NCBI RefSeq assembly: GCF_000300855.1
Contig: NZ_ALJF01000002.1
Location: 372,001-436,000 of the forward strand
From: Agrobacterium albertimagni AOL15
GTDB lineage: Bacteria; Pseudomonadota; Alphaproteobacteria; Rhizobiales; Rhizobiaceae
Length of the DNA stretch: 64,000 nt
Direction of reading: 5' to 3'
The notes beneath the pieces are model-generated. The model had not been told where the DNA came from, did no database searches, and saw nothing but the letters and a program-made list of their open reading frames with translations. The translations under genes were made by a program, and so were the position numbers. Shown piece by piece: positions 43,247 through 52,532 of this stretch (positions are counted from its first letter, which is position 1; every line of letters begins with the position of its first letter).

Positions 43247-45901
43247 CTACTGGATATCCAAGAGCCGTTCCAGATAGCGCCGCTCGATCTCGGGGCTCGA
43301 GTTTTCGCCGAGCTTTTCACGGATCGCTTCGAGAATTTCGCGGGCGCGCTGGACATCGATCTCGTCCGGTACCTTCACGCGTTCGCCGAAATCCGGACCG
43401 CTGGTGGCGCGGGGGCGACCGAGAGGATCGCGACCATCCTGATTGCCCTGGCCCTGACCCATCTGCGGACCCTGGCCACCCTCGCCCTGCTGCGCCTGCA
43501 TCATCTGGTTCATCATGTCGCGGGCGCCCTGACGAAGCGCCTCCATGGCGCGACCCTGGCCTTCGACGGCGGGGCCACCCTGGCCCTGGCCAAGCGCCTC
43601 GCCGGCACCCTGCATTTCCTGCTGGGCTTCGCCGAAACCGGGGCCGGGCTCCATGCCGAGGCCTTTGAGGCCTTCCTGCAATTCGCCAAGCTGCTGTCCG
43701 AGCTGTTCCTGCTGTTCACGCAGCTGACGCAGTGCTTCCCTCAGCTGTTCGGCCGTCATGCCGTCCAGGCCCTGCTGCCCCTGCTGGCCCTGTTGCTGCT
43801 GACCCTGCTGCTGCTGGCCTTCAGCGCCTTCTTCGCCCTGCTGCGGATCGCCGCGTTGCATGCGGTCGCGCAGCGCCTGATCCAGACGGAAAGTCTCGTC
43901 CATCAGCCGTTGCTGCTCCTGCATGATCTCGCCGAGCTTGTCGATCTGGCGGCGGGCCTCGCTGTTCTGCTGCTGCTGGCCCTGCTGCGGGCGTCCGGCC
44001 TGCAGGTTGTTCATCATGCGCTGCAGTTCCGAAAGGAGTTGCTGTGCCTGATCGCGATTGCCGGAGCGGGCGAGGTTCTCCAGCTGGTCGAGCATGTTGT
44101 CGAGATCCTGCTGGCGCAGCATGTTCTGGGCATTCTGCTGCGGTTCGCCCTGCTGGTTCGGCATGCGCTGCGCGAGGGCCTGCAGGAATTCCTGCATTGC
44201 CGAGCGCAGCTCTGCCATCAGCCGCTGGATTTCCTCGTCGGAGGCGCCGTTCTCCAACGCATCGGAGAGCGCCTGCTGGGCGTCGCGCAGGCGGCGTTCG
44301 GCCAGCGACAGATCGCCGTCCTCGATGCCGAGCGCGATTTCCCAGAGATAGTCGGCGGTATCCTTCAGCTGTTCTTCGCCGCGCGCCATGTTCATGCGTG
44401 CGCGGGCGCTTTCGAGCGCAATAAAGTTGCCGAGATCGGGGATCGTCTCGTCTGCGCGCAGCACCAGTGCTTCGTTCAGCGCGATCGCCTGCGGCATCTG
44501 GCGGGTGTCGAGCGCAAAGACCTTGCGCTGTTCGGCAACGGCTGCGGCCAGCGGCTCGTTGAAATTGCGGCCGGGCAGGAGCATCTGGATCGGCTCGCTG
44601 CGGCCGGTCTGGCCGGCGCCATCGGTCGCCACCAGCGTGATTTTCACCATCTGGCCGGCGAGCGGATGTTCGGTGATGTTGCGGCTGGCCACACCCTTGG
44701 TGTCGCGCGCATTGTGCCTCGGCAGGTCGAGCTTGTAGTCGGGCAGCGGATAGAGCGGGGTGGCACCCGGCTGTTCCTCGACCGGCACGATCTCGGCATG
44801 CGCCTTTTGCAGGCCATAGTCGTCCTTGGCGGTGAAGGCGATTTCGAGCGCCCCGTTGATCGCCCGACGCGGCGTGCCGTCAAAGGCGATTTCGGGTGCC
44901 CTGTCGGGTGTGACGCCGATCGTCCAAGTCCGGTCGGCAACGCGCAACTCGCCCGCGTCGTCCAGTTCCAGTTCATGGGTGCGCGCGACCATCGGAGCGT
45001 TCGGAACCGGCGCTGGCGGCGGCGTCGGAACGGCCGTCTGGCTCCTTGCGTCAATCTCGGAGCCTACCGTTGGCATGCGGGCCGCATTGTCCTTCTCGGC
45101 GACGTCGACAACAGTACCATCCGATTGCTGGACGAAGAGGACTTTTTCATCCGACGGCCCGCCACTGATGCGTACCGTCACCTTGGACTTCTGCGGCACG
45201 GTTACGCCGGCTGCGGCTTGCGTGCCGAGACCTGACAGGAAGACCGGCGGCTGGCCGGTATAACCCGGGGGCGTGATCCAGGCGTCAATGCGGATTGTCG
45301 GTGCCTCGCTTTCCGGCACATGCTGACGGAAGGCATCGGCGATCGAGCCTGCCCCATTGGAGCCGGAATAGGCAAGTGCGGTGACGAAGAGCAGGGCTGG
45401 CACGGCGCGAAGGGCGTACCGGTCGTAGCGGGCGATGTCTGGCTGCGGCAGACCGGCGTCGAGAGCGGCGATCCGCTCGGCCATGCGCCGCTGGTGTTCC
45501 TGCCAGAGCGCGCGGGCAAAGGGCGTCTCGGCTGAGAGCTGGTCGTCCTGCACCGCCACCGGCTGGTGGGCGAGACCGTTGCGCTCTTCCAGCAGCCTGT
45601 CGGCTTCGGCAATGCTCGGCAGACGAACTTTGAGGAACGGCAGGAAGGAGGCGACGAAAGCAAACACGAGAATGAAAACGATCGCCAGGCGGACAAGGTC
45701 CGGCACTTCGCGGTAGACGCCGAACCAGGCAAGCGCAACGAAGAGAGCGGCGATGCCGAAAACCGGCAGGAAGAGCGGCAGCAGACGCTCGGCAAACAGC
45801 ACGGACCGTGCGAGCACGCGTTTGACGCCGACGCGACGCGCAAGCTTGGGGTCGTCCTTCAAGGCGCCTTTCCTGTGGCCGGCCGGGCGGGAAGAGCTCA
45901 T
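43247..45901 (-). CDS. TIGR02302 / DUF4175 family membrane protein
   Basis: Large protein of 884 residues. Two membrane helices (LLPLFLPVFGIAALFVALAWFGVY and LVRLAIVFILVFAFVASFLPFL) come first, then a third near residue 165 and a long periplasmic domain with Ig-like repeats (IRIDAWITPPGYTGQPPVFL). From about residue 590 to 820 there is a Gln-rich coiled-coil/low-complexity region (QQGQQQQN, GQQQQGQQGQQG). These are the features of the alphaproteobacterial TIGR02302 family, whose function is unknown. It is downstream of lysA on the same strand after 133 bases. Confidence 0.88.
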   Translation of the reverse strand: MSSSRPAGHRKGALKDDPKLARRVGVKRVLARSVLFAERLLPLFLPVFGIAALFVALAWFGVYREVPDLVRLAIVFILVFAFVASFLPFLKVRLPSIAEADRLLEERNGLAHQPVAVQDDQLSAETPFARALWQEHQRRMAERIAALDAGLPQPDIARYDRYALRAVPALLFVTALAYSGSNGAGSIADAFRQHVPESEAPTIRIDAWITPPGYTGQPPVFLSGLGTQAAAGVTVPQKSKVTVRISGGPSDEKVLFVQQSDGTVVDVAEKDNAARMPTVGSEIDARSQTAVPTPPPAPVPNAPMVARTHELELDDAGELRVADRTWTIGVTPDRAPEIAFDGTPRRAINGALEIAFTAKDDYGLQKAHAEIVPVEEQPGATPLYPLPDYKLDLPRHNARDTKGVASRNITEHPLAGQMVKITLVATDGAGQTGRSEPIQMLLPGRNFNEPLAAAVAEQRKVFALDTRQMPQAIALNEALVLRADETIPDLGNFIALESARARMNMARGEEQLKDTADYLWEIALGIEDGDLSLAERRLRDAQQALSDALENGASDEEIQRLMAELRSAMQEFLQALAQRMPNQQGEPQQNAQNMLRQQDLDNMLDQLENLARSGNRDQAQQLLSELQRMMNNLQAGRPQQGQQQQNSEARRQIDKLGEIMQEQQRLMDETFRLDQALRDRMQRGDPQQGEEGAEGQQQQGQQQQGQQGQQGLDGMTAEQLREALRQLREQQEQLGQQLGELQEGLKGLGMEPGPGFGEAQQEMQGAGEALGQGQGGPAVEGQGRAMEALRQGARDMMNQMMQAQQGEGGQGPQMGQGQGNQDGRDPLGRPRATSGPDFGERVKVPDEIDVQRAREILEAIREKLGENSSPEIERRYLERLLDIQ

Positions 45902-46034
45902 CCGTCTGGTCTCCGAGAGCGCCGCGCATGATCACGGCTGACAGATCTCGAAGATAGCAGTCTTTGTGGCGAAGACGAGGGCGGCAAGGAAAAGCGGCAA
46001 GCTTTTCCCGCCTCATCGCCGAATTGTGAATGGA

Positions 46035-47303
46035 TCAGGCCAACCAGTCGGGCACGCTGTCGAGCGCGATCAGGTCCTCATAGGTCGGACGCGGCCGAAT
46101 CACATGGAAGTCGTTGCCGTTCACCAGAACCTCCGGCACGAGCCTGCGGGTGTTGTAGGTTCCGGCCTGTACGGCGCCATAGGCGCCCGCCGAACCGACG
46201 GCAATCAGATCGCCCGGCTTTGGCATGGCCATCTCGCGATCGAGCGCGAGATAGTCGCCGGTCTCGCAGACAGGGCCCACGACATCGGCCTTGATGCGCG
46301 GCGCGTTCGCCGCCGAAATCACCACGGGCTTGATCTCGTGATAGGCCTCGTAGAGCGTCGGGCGAATGAGGTCGTTCATGGCGCCGTCAACGATGACGAA
46401 GGTCTTGTCGCCGCCGTCCTTCACATAGATGACCTCGGTCACCAGGATGCCGGCATTGCCGACGATCAGGCGGCCGGGCTCGGTGACGATGCGGCAGTTC
46501 AGCTCCGAAAGCTGGTCCTTGACGATCTTCGCATAGGCGTCGGGCTCGGGCGGCGGGTTGTTGTCGTCCTTGTAGGGAATGCCAAGACCGCCGCCGACAT
46601 CGACGTGATCGATGCTGTGGCCGTCGCCGCGCAGCGTCTGGACGAGTTCGCGCAGCAGGCGGAAGGCGTCTTCGAAGGGCTGCAGATCGGTGATCTGGCT
46701 GCCGATATGCATGTCGATCCCGGAAACCTGGATGCCTTCCAGCGACGCTGCCCGTGCATAGACAGCGCGTGCGCGTTCGTAGGAAATGCCGAACTTGTTT
46801 TCCTTCTTGCCGGTCGAGATCTTGGCATGGGTCTTGGCATCGACATCAGGATTGATGCGGAAGGAGACATGCGCCTTCTTGCCGGCCTTGATGGCCCGCT
46901 GGTTCAGGATTTCCAGTTCCGGCTCGCTCTCGACGTTGAAGCAGTAGATGCCGGCTTCGAGTGCTAAATCCATTTCGCTCGGCGTCTTGCCGACGCCGGA
47001 GAACATGATGCGCTCTGCCGGGATGCCGGCTGCCAGCGCGCGGCGGAGTTCGCCTTCCGAGACCACGTCCACGCCGGCGCCGAGGCGACCCAGCGTCTTC
47101 AGGACGGCCTGGTTGGAATTGGCCTTCATCGCGTAGCAGACGAGGGCATCGACGCCGTCGAAGGCTTTTGCGAAGACCTTGTAGTGACGCTCCAGCGTTG
47201 CCGTCGAATAACAGTAGAAGGGCGTGCCGACGGCACGCGCGATCTCGGGGATGGCCACGCCTTCGGCGTAGAGGACGCCGTCGCGATACTCGAAATGGTT
47301 CAC
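46035..47303 (-). CDS. lysA: Diaminopimelate decarboxylase
   Basis: Last step of lysine synthesis (meso-DAP to lysine). The 422-residue fold-III PLP enzyme has the PLP lysine K60 in VCYAMKANSNQ, HIGSQITDLQPFEDAF, the Gly-rich VDVGGGLGIPY and the CETGDYLALDREM segment with the catalytic Cys. It lies 13 bases after a small lipoprotein gene (lptM), part of the widespread argH-lptM-lysA cluster. Confidence 0.95.
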   Translation of the reverse strand: MNHFEYRDGVLYAEGVAIPEIARAVGTPFYCYSTATLERHYKVFAKAFDGVDALVCYAMKANSNQAVLKTLGRLGAGVDVVSEGELRRALAAGIPAERIMFSGVGKTPSEMDLALEAGIYCFNVESEPELEILNQRAIKAGKKAHVSFRINPDVDAKTHAKISTGKKENKFGISYERARAVYARAASLEGIQVSGIDMHIGSQITDLQPFEDAFRLLRELVQTLRGDGHSIDHVDVGGGLGIPYKDDNNPPPEPDAYAKIVKDQLSELNCRIVTEPGRLIVGNAGILVTEVIYVKDGGDKTFVIVDGAMNDLIRPTLYEAYHEIKPVVISAANAPRIKADVVGPVCETGDYLALDREMAMPKPGDLIAVGSAGAYGAVQAGTYNTRRLVPEVLVNGNDFHVIRPRPTYEDLIALDSVPDWLA

Positions 47304-47316
47304 GGGTTAAGCCCTG

Positions 47317-47517
47317 TCAGAGAAGCGGATCAAGAAGGAAGGGGCTGTCTGGCGTCGCCGGCGCCTCGGCGCCGCGCTGGTTCTGCTGGCTCACAGGTGT
47401 GCTCGGCGGGTCGAGGTCGCCCTTGCGGCCGCAGGCGGACAGAGCCAGCGAGGCGGCCAGCACAAGAGAGAGCGTAAGCGTCGTGCGTTTCAGCGAATTC
47501 ACCATGACCCGGTCCAT
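47317..47517 (-). CDS. lptM: LptM-like small lipoprotein
   Basis: A 66-residue lipoprotein: a hydrophobic signal (LTLSLVLAASLALSACGRKGDLDPP) with lipobox LSAC and the conserved CGxKGxL(D/Y)xP start of the mature protein. That is the LptM (YifL) signature; LptM assists LptD maturation in the outer membrane. The usual place of the gene is upstream of lysA, as here. An internal start at 47505 (MVNSLKRTT) is also possible. Confidence 0.85.
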   Translation of the reverse strand: MDRVMVNSLKRTTLTLSLVLAASLALSACGRKGDLDPPSTPVSQQNQRGAEAPATPDSPFLLDPLL

Positions 47518-47545
47518 GAAGATATTGTTGTGCTAGCGTTTACAG

Positions 47546-47570
47546 AAAAAAGGGGCGCTTGTGCACCCCT
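47546..47570 (-). terminator. Rho-independent terminator of argH
   Basis: Minus strand: AGGGGTGC, loop ACAA, GCGCCCCT, then TTTTT; it lies 44 bases after the argH stop. Its presence means lptM-lysA also need their own promoter or read-through. Confidence 0.75.
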
Positions 47571-47614
47571 GATCTCGTGATGTGTCGCGTCGGTGCGCGT
47601 GATCAGTTGCCCAG

Positions 47615-49018
47615 TCAGTTACGGGCCCGCCACCAGGCGATCTGCTTCCTGACTTCCGATGGTGCCGTGCCGCCAAAACTCTTGCGGCTGGCGACCGAGG
47701 CTTCGACGGTCAGAACATTGAAGACGTCGGCCGTGATCGCCGCATTGATGCTCTGCAACTCCTCGAGCGAAAGCTCGGCGAGATCGCAGCCCTTCTTCTC
47801 GGCCATGGCGACCGCATTGCCGGTCACATGGTGGGCGTCGCGGAAGGGCAGGCCGGCTTCGCGGACCAGCCAGTCGGCGAGATCGGTTGCGGTCGAATAG
47901 CCGGAACCCGCTGCCGCCTTCATCTTGTCGGTGCGGATGGTCATGTCGGTGACCATGCCGGTCATGGCGGCAATCGCCAGTTCCAGGCTTTCGGCAGCGT
48001 CGAAGACCTGTTCCTTGTCTTCCTGCATGTCCTTGGAATAGGCGAGCGGCAGGCCCTTCATCACGGTCAGCAGCGCGATCAGCGAGCCGTTGATCCGGCC
48101 GGTCTTGGCGCGCACCAGTTCGGCCGCATCCGGGTTCTTCTTCTGCGGCATGATCGAGGAGCCGGTGGAGAAGGCGTCCGACAGGCGGATGAAGCCGAAT
48201 TGCGGCGTCGACCAGATGACGATCTCTTCGGCCAGACGCGACAGATGCACCGCGCAGATCGAGGCGATCGAGAGGAATTCCAGCGCGAAATCGCGGTCGG
48301 ACACCGTGTCGATCGAGTTGCGCGTCGGCTCGCGGAAACCGAGTGCCTTCGCCGTCATGTGGCGGTCGATGTCGTAGCCGGTGCCGGCAAGCGCTGCAGC
48401 ACCAATCGGGCTTTCGTCCAAGTGTTCGATCGCATGGCGCACGCGCTGGCGGTCACGGCCGAACATCTCGACATAGGCCATGCAATGGTGGCCGAAGGTC
48501 ACCGGCTGGGCCGTCTGGAGATGGGTGAAGCCGGGCATGACGGTGTCGGCATGTTCTTCGGCGCGGTCGAGAAAAGCCGCGATCAGGCCGGACAAAGCGG
48601 CTTCCGTCTTCTGCAGTTCTTCCTTGACCCAGAGGCGGAAATCGAGCGCCACCTGGTCGTTGCGCGAACGGGCCGTGTGCAGGCGACCGGCGGCCGGGCC
48701 GATCAGCTCGGCAAGGCGTGCCTCGACATTCATATGGATGTCTTCGAGCTTGCGCGAGAAGGTGAAATTGCCGCTTTCGATCTCTGACAGGATCGTGTCC
48801 AGGCCGTGAAGGATCTTGTCTTTATCTTCGACGGAGATGATGCCTTGGTGCGCCAGCATGGTCGCATGCGCCTTTGAGCCGCGGATATCCTGGGCGTAAA
48901 GCTTCTTGTCGAAACCGATGGAGGCATTTATCTCCTCCATGATGGCCGAAGGGCCGGAGGCGAAGCGACCGCCCCACATCTGGTTGGAGGATTTGGTGTC
49001 CTTGATGTCCTCGGCCAT
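47615..49018 (-). CDS. argH: Argininosuccinate lyase
   Basis: Final step of arginine synthesis. The 467-residue fumarase-superfamily protein begins [29 protein letters not shown] and has [40 protein letters not shown] and the superfamily signature [15 protein letters not shown] at 49018 is used, giving normal length; the frame continues upstream into the divergent tlpA region without support. Confidence 0.95.
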   Translation of the reverse strand: MAEDIKDTKSSNQMWGGRFASGPSAIMEEINASIGFDKKLYAQDIRGSKAHATMLAHQGIISVEDKDKILHGLDTILSEIESGNFTFSRKLEDIHMNVEARLAELIGPAAGRLHTARSRNDQVALDFRLWVKEELQKTEAALSGLIAAFLDRAEEHADTVMPGFTHLQTAQPVTFGHHCMAYVEMFGRDRQRVRHAIEHLDESPIGAAALAGTGYDIDRHMTAKALGFREPTRNSIDTVSDRDFALEFLSIASICAVHLSRLAEEIVIWSTPQFGFIRLSDAFSTGSSIMPQKKNPDAAELVRAKTGRINGSLIALLTVMKGLPLAYSKDMQEDKEQVFDAAESLELAIAAMTGMVTDMTIRTDKMKAAAGSGYSTATDLADWLVREAGLPFRDAHHVTGNAVAMAEKKGCDLAELSLEELQSINAAITADVFNVLTVEASVASRKSFGGTAPSEVRKQIAWWRARN

Positions 49019-49042
49019 GAAGTGCCCGTCCTGGAGAATGAC

Positions 49043-49708
49043 ATGACAGAAAAAAGACCTAGCGGTCTCTTCCCCACCAAGCTGGTTGCGATCGCGGCGG
49101 TGGCCGGCATCGTCGCCGGCGCGGCTGCGGTATACGTGAAGCAGACCATGTCTGGCAATGCCGTGGAGACCGCAGATGCCGCCCAATGTGGGGGTTCTGT
49201 CGAGCGGGCTGAGAGCCTGAAGCCTTATTTGAAGGGCGATGTCGCGGCGATGATCCCCGTCAGCGAGCCGAAGCTCATCGAGGGGCTATCGTTCCAGGAC
49301 AAGGAAGGCGCACCGATGACCATGGCAAATTTTGCCGACAAGACGGTGCTGATCAATCTCTGGGCCACGTGGTGCGTGCCTTGCCGCGAAGAAATGCCGG
49401 CCCTCAACAACCTGCAGACGGCGGCCGGCGGCGAAGCCTTCCAGGTACTCGCGATCAATATTGACACCGGCGACGTCGAAAAGCCGCAGACCTTCCTGGA
49501 AGAGACCGGCGTCGACGCGCTCGGTCTCTATCGCGACGCGTCCATGGGCGTGTTCAACCAGCTGAAGCGCGAGGGGCTTGCCTTCGGCCTGCCGGTCACG
49601 CTGCTGGTCGACGGAAAGGGTTGCCTTCTCGGCAGCATGAACGGACCGGCCGTCTGGGATGGGGCCGATGCCAAGGCGCTGGTGATGGCGGCAGCGACGG
49701 GCAGCTAA
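49043..49708 (+). CDS. tlpA: TlpA-type thiol:disulfide interchange protein
   Basis: Membrane-anchored periplasmic thioredoxin of 221 residues. The helix [19 protein letters not shown] is at residues 14-32 and the redox site WCVPC at 110-114 (C111, C114), followed by the thioredoxin-fold cis-Pro in [12 protein letters not shown]. In Bradyrhizobium TlpA reduces ScoI/CoxB for cytochrome oxidase copper insertion. ATG at 49043 has GGAGAA 4 bases upstream; GTG at 49022 would also be in frame. Its start is 24 bases from the divergent argH start. Confidence 0.88.
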   Translation: MTEKRPSGLFPTKLVAIAAVAGIVAGAAAVYVKQTMSGNAVETADAAQCGGSVERAESLKPYLKGDVAAMIPVSEPKLIEGLSFQDKEGAPMTMANFADKTVLINLWATWCVPCREEMPALNNLQTAAGGEAFQVLAINIDTGDVEKPQTFLEETGVDALGLYRDASMGVFNQLKREGLAFGLPVTLLVDGKGCLLGSMNGPAVWDGADAKALVMAAATGS

Positions 49709-49728
49709 ATCGCTGCCCGCGACCGGTG

Positions 49729-50751
49729 TCAGTCCTGAAACAGGCGCGGCCTGAGAATTTCGACGAAGCCCTCGTCGCCCTTCGCTTTGGCGAAGTCGGG
49801 GGCAACGTCGAACTCGACGGTGGTGCCGTCTGTCGTTCCGGCGAGCACCCGTCGCGAGCCCGGCCGATCCAGAACCCGCTGGATGGTTGCCGCGACGCCC
49901 TTTGAAGCGTCTTCGCTCCAGACGACATCGGTCGGACGGAAGAGAAGCTCGGCCGATCCATCCTTCAGGCCGTCCGCCGCATAGGTCATGTTGCAGACGG
50001 TCGCCTGTCCTTTCACAACACTCGCCTTCAGCGCATTGGTGTCGCCGAGGAAGCGCATGACGAAGGCGTTGGCCGGATGGCGGCAAACTTCTTCCGGCGT
50101 GCCCTGCTGAACGATCTTGCCCTTGTCGAGGATGACGACGCGATCGGCGAGGTCAAGGGCTTCTTCCTGGTCGTGGGTGACAAAGAGCGTGGTGATGCCG
50201 AGTTCGTCATGGATGGAACGTAGCCAGCGGCGAAGGTCGCGGCGCACATTGGCATCCAGCGCGCCGAAAGGCTCGTCGAGCAAAAGCACGCGTGGGTCGA
50301 CGGCAAGCGCACGGGCCAGCGCCACGCGCTGCCGCTGGCCGCCGGAGATCTGGCCGGGAAAGCGTTCGCCCAATCCAGCGAGCTGGACGAGAGAGAGCAG
50401 CTCTTCGACCCGCCGGTCGATGTCGGCGGTCGAGCGCTTTACCTTCGACACCTTCATGCCGAAGGCGATGTTCTCGGCCACCGTCATGTGCGGGAACAAC
50501 GCATAATGCTGGAAGACGAAGCCGACGCCGCGATCACGCACGGGAATGTCTGTCGCATCCTCATCACCGAAATGGATCTGGCCGCCATCGGCAAATTCGA
50601 GGCCGGCGACCATGCGCAGTATGGTCGTCTTGCCGGAGCCCGAGGGGCCGAGCAGCGCCACCAGTTCGCCGCTTCTGATGTCGAGCGAGACGCCGTGAAC
50701 GGCACGGAAGGTTTCGAAGGTCTTGACGACAGTGTCGAGGCGAATATTCAT
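49729..50751 (-). CDS. cysA: Sulfate/thiosulfate ABC transporter ATP-binding protein
   Basis: ATPase of the sulfate importer, 340 residues: Walker A GPSGSGKTT (35-43), signature ISGGQRQRVALARALAVDP, Walker B LLLDEPFGALD, switch His in FVTHDQEEALDLADR, and a C-terminal TOBE/regulatory part. The start overlaps the cysW stop by four bases (ATGA). Last gene of the operon. An upstream open frame to 51036 is only an antisense-like extension into cysW. Confidence 0.94.
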   Translation of the reverse strand: MNIRLDTVVKTFETFRAVHGVSLDIRSGELVALLGPSGSGKTTILRMVAGLEFADGGQIHFGDEDATDIPVRDRGVGFVFQHYALFPHMTVAENIAFGMKVSKVKRSTADIDRRVEELLSLVQLAGLGERFPGQISGGQRQRVALARALAVDPRVLLLDEPFGALDANVRRDLRRWLRSIHDELGITTLFVTHDQEEALDLADRVVILDKGKIVQQGTPEEVCRHPANAFVMRFLGDTNALKASVVKGQATVCNMTYAADGLKDGSAELLFRPTDVVWSEDASKGVAATIQRVLDRPGSRRVLAGTTDGTTVEFDVAPDFAKAKGDEGFVEILRPRLFQD

Positions 50752-51638
50752 GAAATCTTCTCCGAAGTATTGCCGGCGAGCGTGGTCGGGCGGTTCCGCC
50801 GACCTGCGCCCTGGCGTTCGAGCAGAACCTTGGCCACGAGCGTGACAAGTGCCAGCGCGGCGAGCATTGAGGCGGCAGCGAAGGCGCCGACGGCGTTGTA
50901 GTCCTGGTAAAGCAGCTCGATATGCAGCGGCAGCGTGTTGGTCTGGCCACGGATGTTGCCGGAGACGATAGACACGGCGCCGAACTCGCCCATGACACGG
51001 GCGTTGCAGAGCACCACACCGTAGAGCATGGCCCATTTGATGTTCGGCAATGTCACCGACCAGAAGGTGCGCAGGCCACTCGCACCGAGCGAGGTGGCCG
51101 CCTCTTCGAGATCACGCCCCTGCGCCTGCATCAGCGGGATCAGTTCGCGCGCGACGAAGGGTGCCGTCACGAACATCGAGGCGAGCACGATGCCCGGCAG
51201 GGCAAAGAGGATCTTCAGGCCGGCGCTGTCGAGGGTGGGGCCGAATATGCCCTGCAGGCCATAGACGAAGAGATAGGCGACGCCGGCGACAACAGGCGAG
51301 ACCGAGAAGGGGATCTCGATCAGGATGGTGAGCAAGCGCTTGCCGCGGAAATCATGCTTGGTGATCGCCCAGGCGGCCGCCACGCCGAAGATGGTGTTGA
51401 TCGGTACGGCGATCAGCGCCGTCATCACCGTCAGCCAGATGGCATGGCGCGTGTCGGGGGCAGCGATCGTCTCGAGGAAGAACGGCACGCCCTTGGAAAA
51501 GGCCTCGATGCCGATGACCGCCATTGGGGCGACCACGACGAACAGGACGAAAAACAGCACCACGCCAATCAGCGCATATTTGAAAAGAGGAGCGTCGCCG
51601 ACGCGCGGCGGGCGTCGCCCTGTCGTTGCCTGGCTCAT
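50748..51638 (-). CDS. cysW: Sulfate ABC transporter permease CysW
   Basis: Inner-membrane permease of 296 residues with about six helices. The coupling helix (EAA) motif is LEEAATSLGASGLRTFWSVTLPNI. GVPFFLETIAAPDTRHAIWLTVMTALIAVPINTIFGVAAAW is typical of CysW. It pairs with CysT in the channel. It starts 4 bases after the cysT stop and overlaps cysA. Confidence 0.93.
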   Translation of the reverse strand: MSQATTGRRPPRVGDAPLFKYALIGVVLFFVLFVVVAPMAVIGIEAFSKGVPFFLETIAAPDTRHAIWLTVMTALIAVPINTIFGVAAAWAITKHDFRGKRLLTILIEIPFSVSPVVAGVAYLFVYGLQGIFGPTLDSAGLKILFALPGIVLASMFVTAPFVARELIPLMQAQGRDLEEAATSLGASGLRTFWSVTLPNIKWAMLYGVVLCNARVMGEFGAVSIVSGNIRGQTNTLPLHIELLYQDYNAVGAFAAASMLAALALVTLVAKVLLERQGAGRRNRPTTLAGNTSEKIS

Positions 51639-51642
51639 GGCT

Positions 51643-52464
51643 TCAACCTTTCACCGTGTAGCGCAGGGCGCGGGCCTGCAGGTAGTTTGTGACCGCCAGC
51701 ATGACGAAGGCGGCAAACAGCATGACGGAGGCGATCGCCGCCGATGCCGGATAGTCGTATTCCTCGAGCCGGATGAAGGCGAGAAGCGCCGTGATTTCCG
51801 TCGAAAAGGGCTGGTTGCCGGCGATGAAGATGATCGCGCCGAATTCGCCGAGGCTCCGGGCAAAGGCGAGCGAGGTGCCGGCAAGCAGTGCCGGCGTCAG
51901 AAGCGGCAGGATCACGCGGCGGAAGATCGACCAGTCGCTGGAACCCAATGTCTGGCCGGCCTCTTCAAGCGCCGGGTCGAGCTCTTCGAGCACAGGCTGC
52001 ACCGTGCGGACGATGAAGGGCAGGCTGGTGAAGGCCATGGCGACCATGATGCCGAGCGGCGTATAGGCGACCTTGATGCCGATTTCACCGAGTGCGGATC
52101 CGAACCAGCCATTGGAGGCGAAAAGCGTGGTGAGGGAAATGCCCGCGACCGCCGTCGGCAGCGCAAAGGGCAGGTCGACGAGCGCATCGACAATGCGGCG
52201 GCCAGGGAAGCGGTAGCGCACCAGCACCCAGGCAAGTGCCAGACCAAAGACGAGGTTGAACAGGGTCGCGACCAGCGCCGAGCCGACCGTCACGCCATAG
52301 CTCGCCACGGCGCGTTCGGAAGAGACAATGCGCCAGTAGTCGGCGGGGCCAAGGCTCGCGGCCTTGAAGATCAGGGCTGCCAGCGGCAACAGGATGATGA
52401 TCGCGGCATAGACCAGCGTGATCCCGAGGGACAGTCTGAAGCCGGGCAATACGCGGCGTTTCAA
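51643..52464 (-). CDS. cysT: Sulfate ABC transporter permease CysT
   Basis: Permease of 273 residues with six helices. The EAA motif is LEEAGQTLGSSDWSIFRRVILPLL, and VDLPFALPTAVAGISLTTLFASNGWFG is characteristic of CysT/CysU. A strong hairpin (52488-52508) lies between its start and the binding-protein gene, so the membrane components are probably made in lower amounts than the binding protein. Confidence 0.93.
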   Translation of the reverse strand: MKRRVLPGFRLSLGITLVYAAIIILLPLAALIFKAASLGPADYWRIVSSERAVASYGVTVGSALVATLFNLVFGLALAWVLVRYRFPGRRIVDALVDLPFALPTAVAGISLTTLFASNGWFGSALGEIGIKVAYTPLGIMVAMAFTSLPFIVRTVQPVLEELDPALEEAGQTLGSSDWSIFRRVILPLLTPALLAGTSLAFARSLGEFGAIIFIAGNQPFSTEITALLAFIRLEEYDYPASAAIASVMLFAAFVMLAVTNYLQARALRYTVKG

Positions 52465-52487
52465 CGTCGTCGTCCTTTCATGAGAAA

Positions 52488-52508
52488 ACCGGCGGATGAT
52501 CCGCCGGT
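52488..52508 (-). terminator. Attenuator-type hairpin between binding protein and permease genes
   Basis: Perfect 9-bp GC-rich stem ACCGGCGGA / TCCGCCGGT with a three-base loop and a TTTTC tail on the minus strand. Partial termination or RNA stabilisation here would favour excess binding protein. Confidence 0.65.
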
Positions 52509-52532
52509 CCTGAAATCGATCGGGAACCGTGC

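Noticed and set aside
43238..45235. 665-codon plus-strand frame rich in Leu
   Set aside because: Antisense of the Gln-rich region of the TIGR02302 gene; the Leu richness is just the complement of CAG codons.
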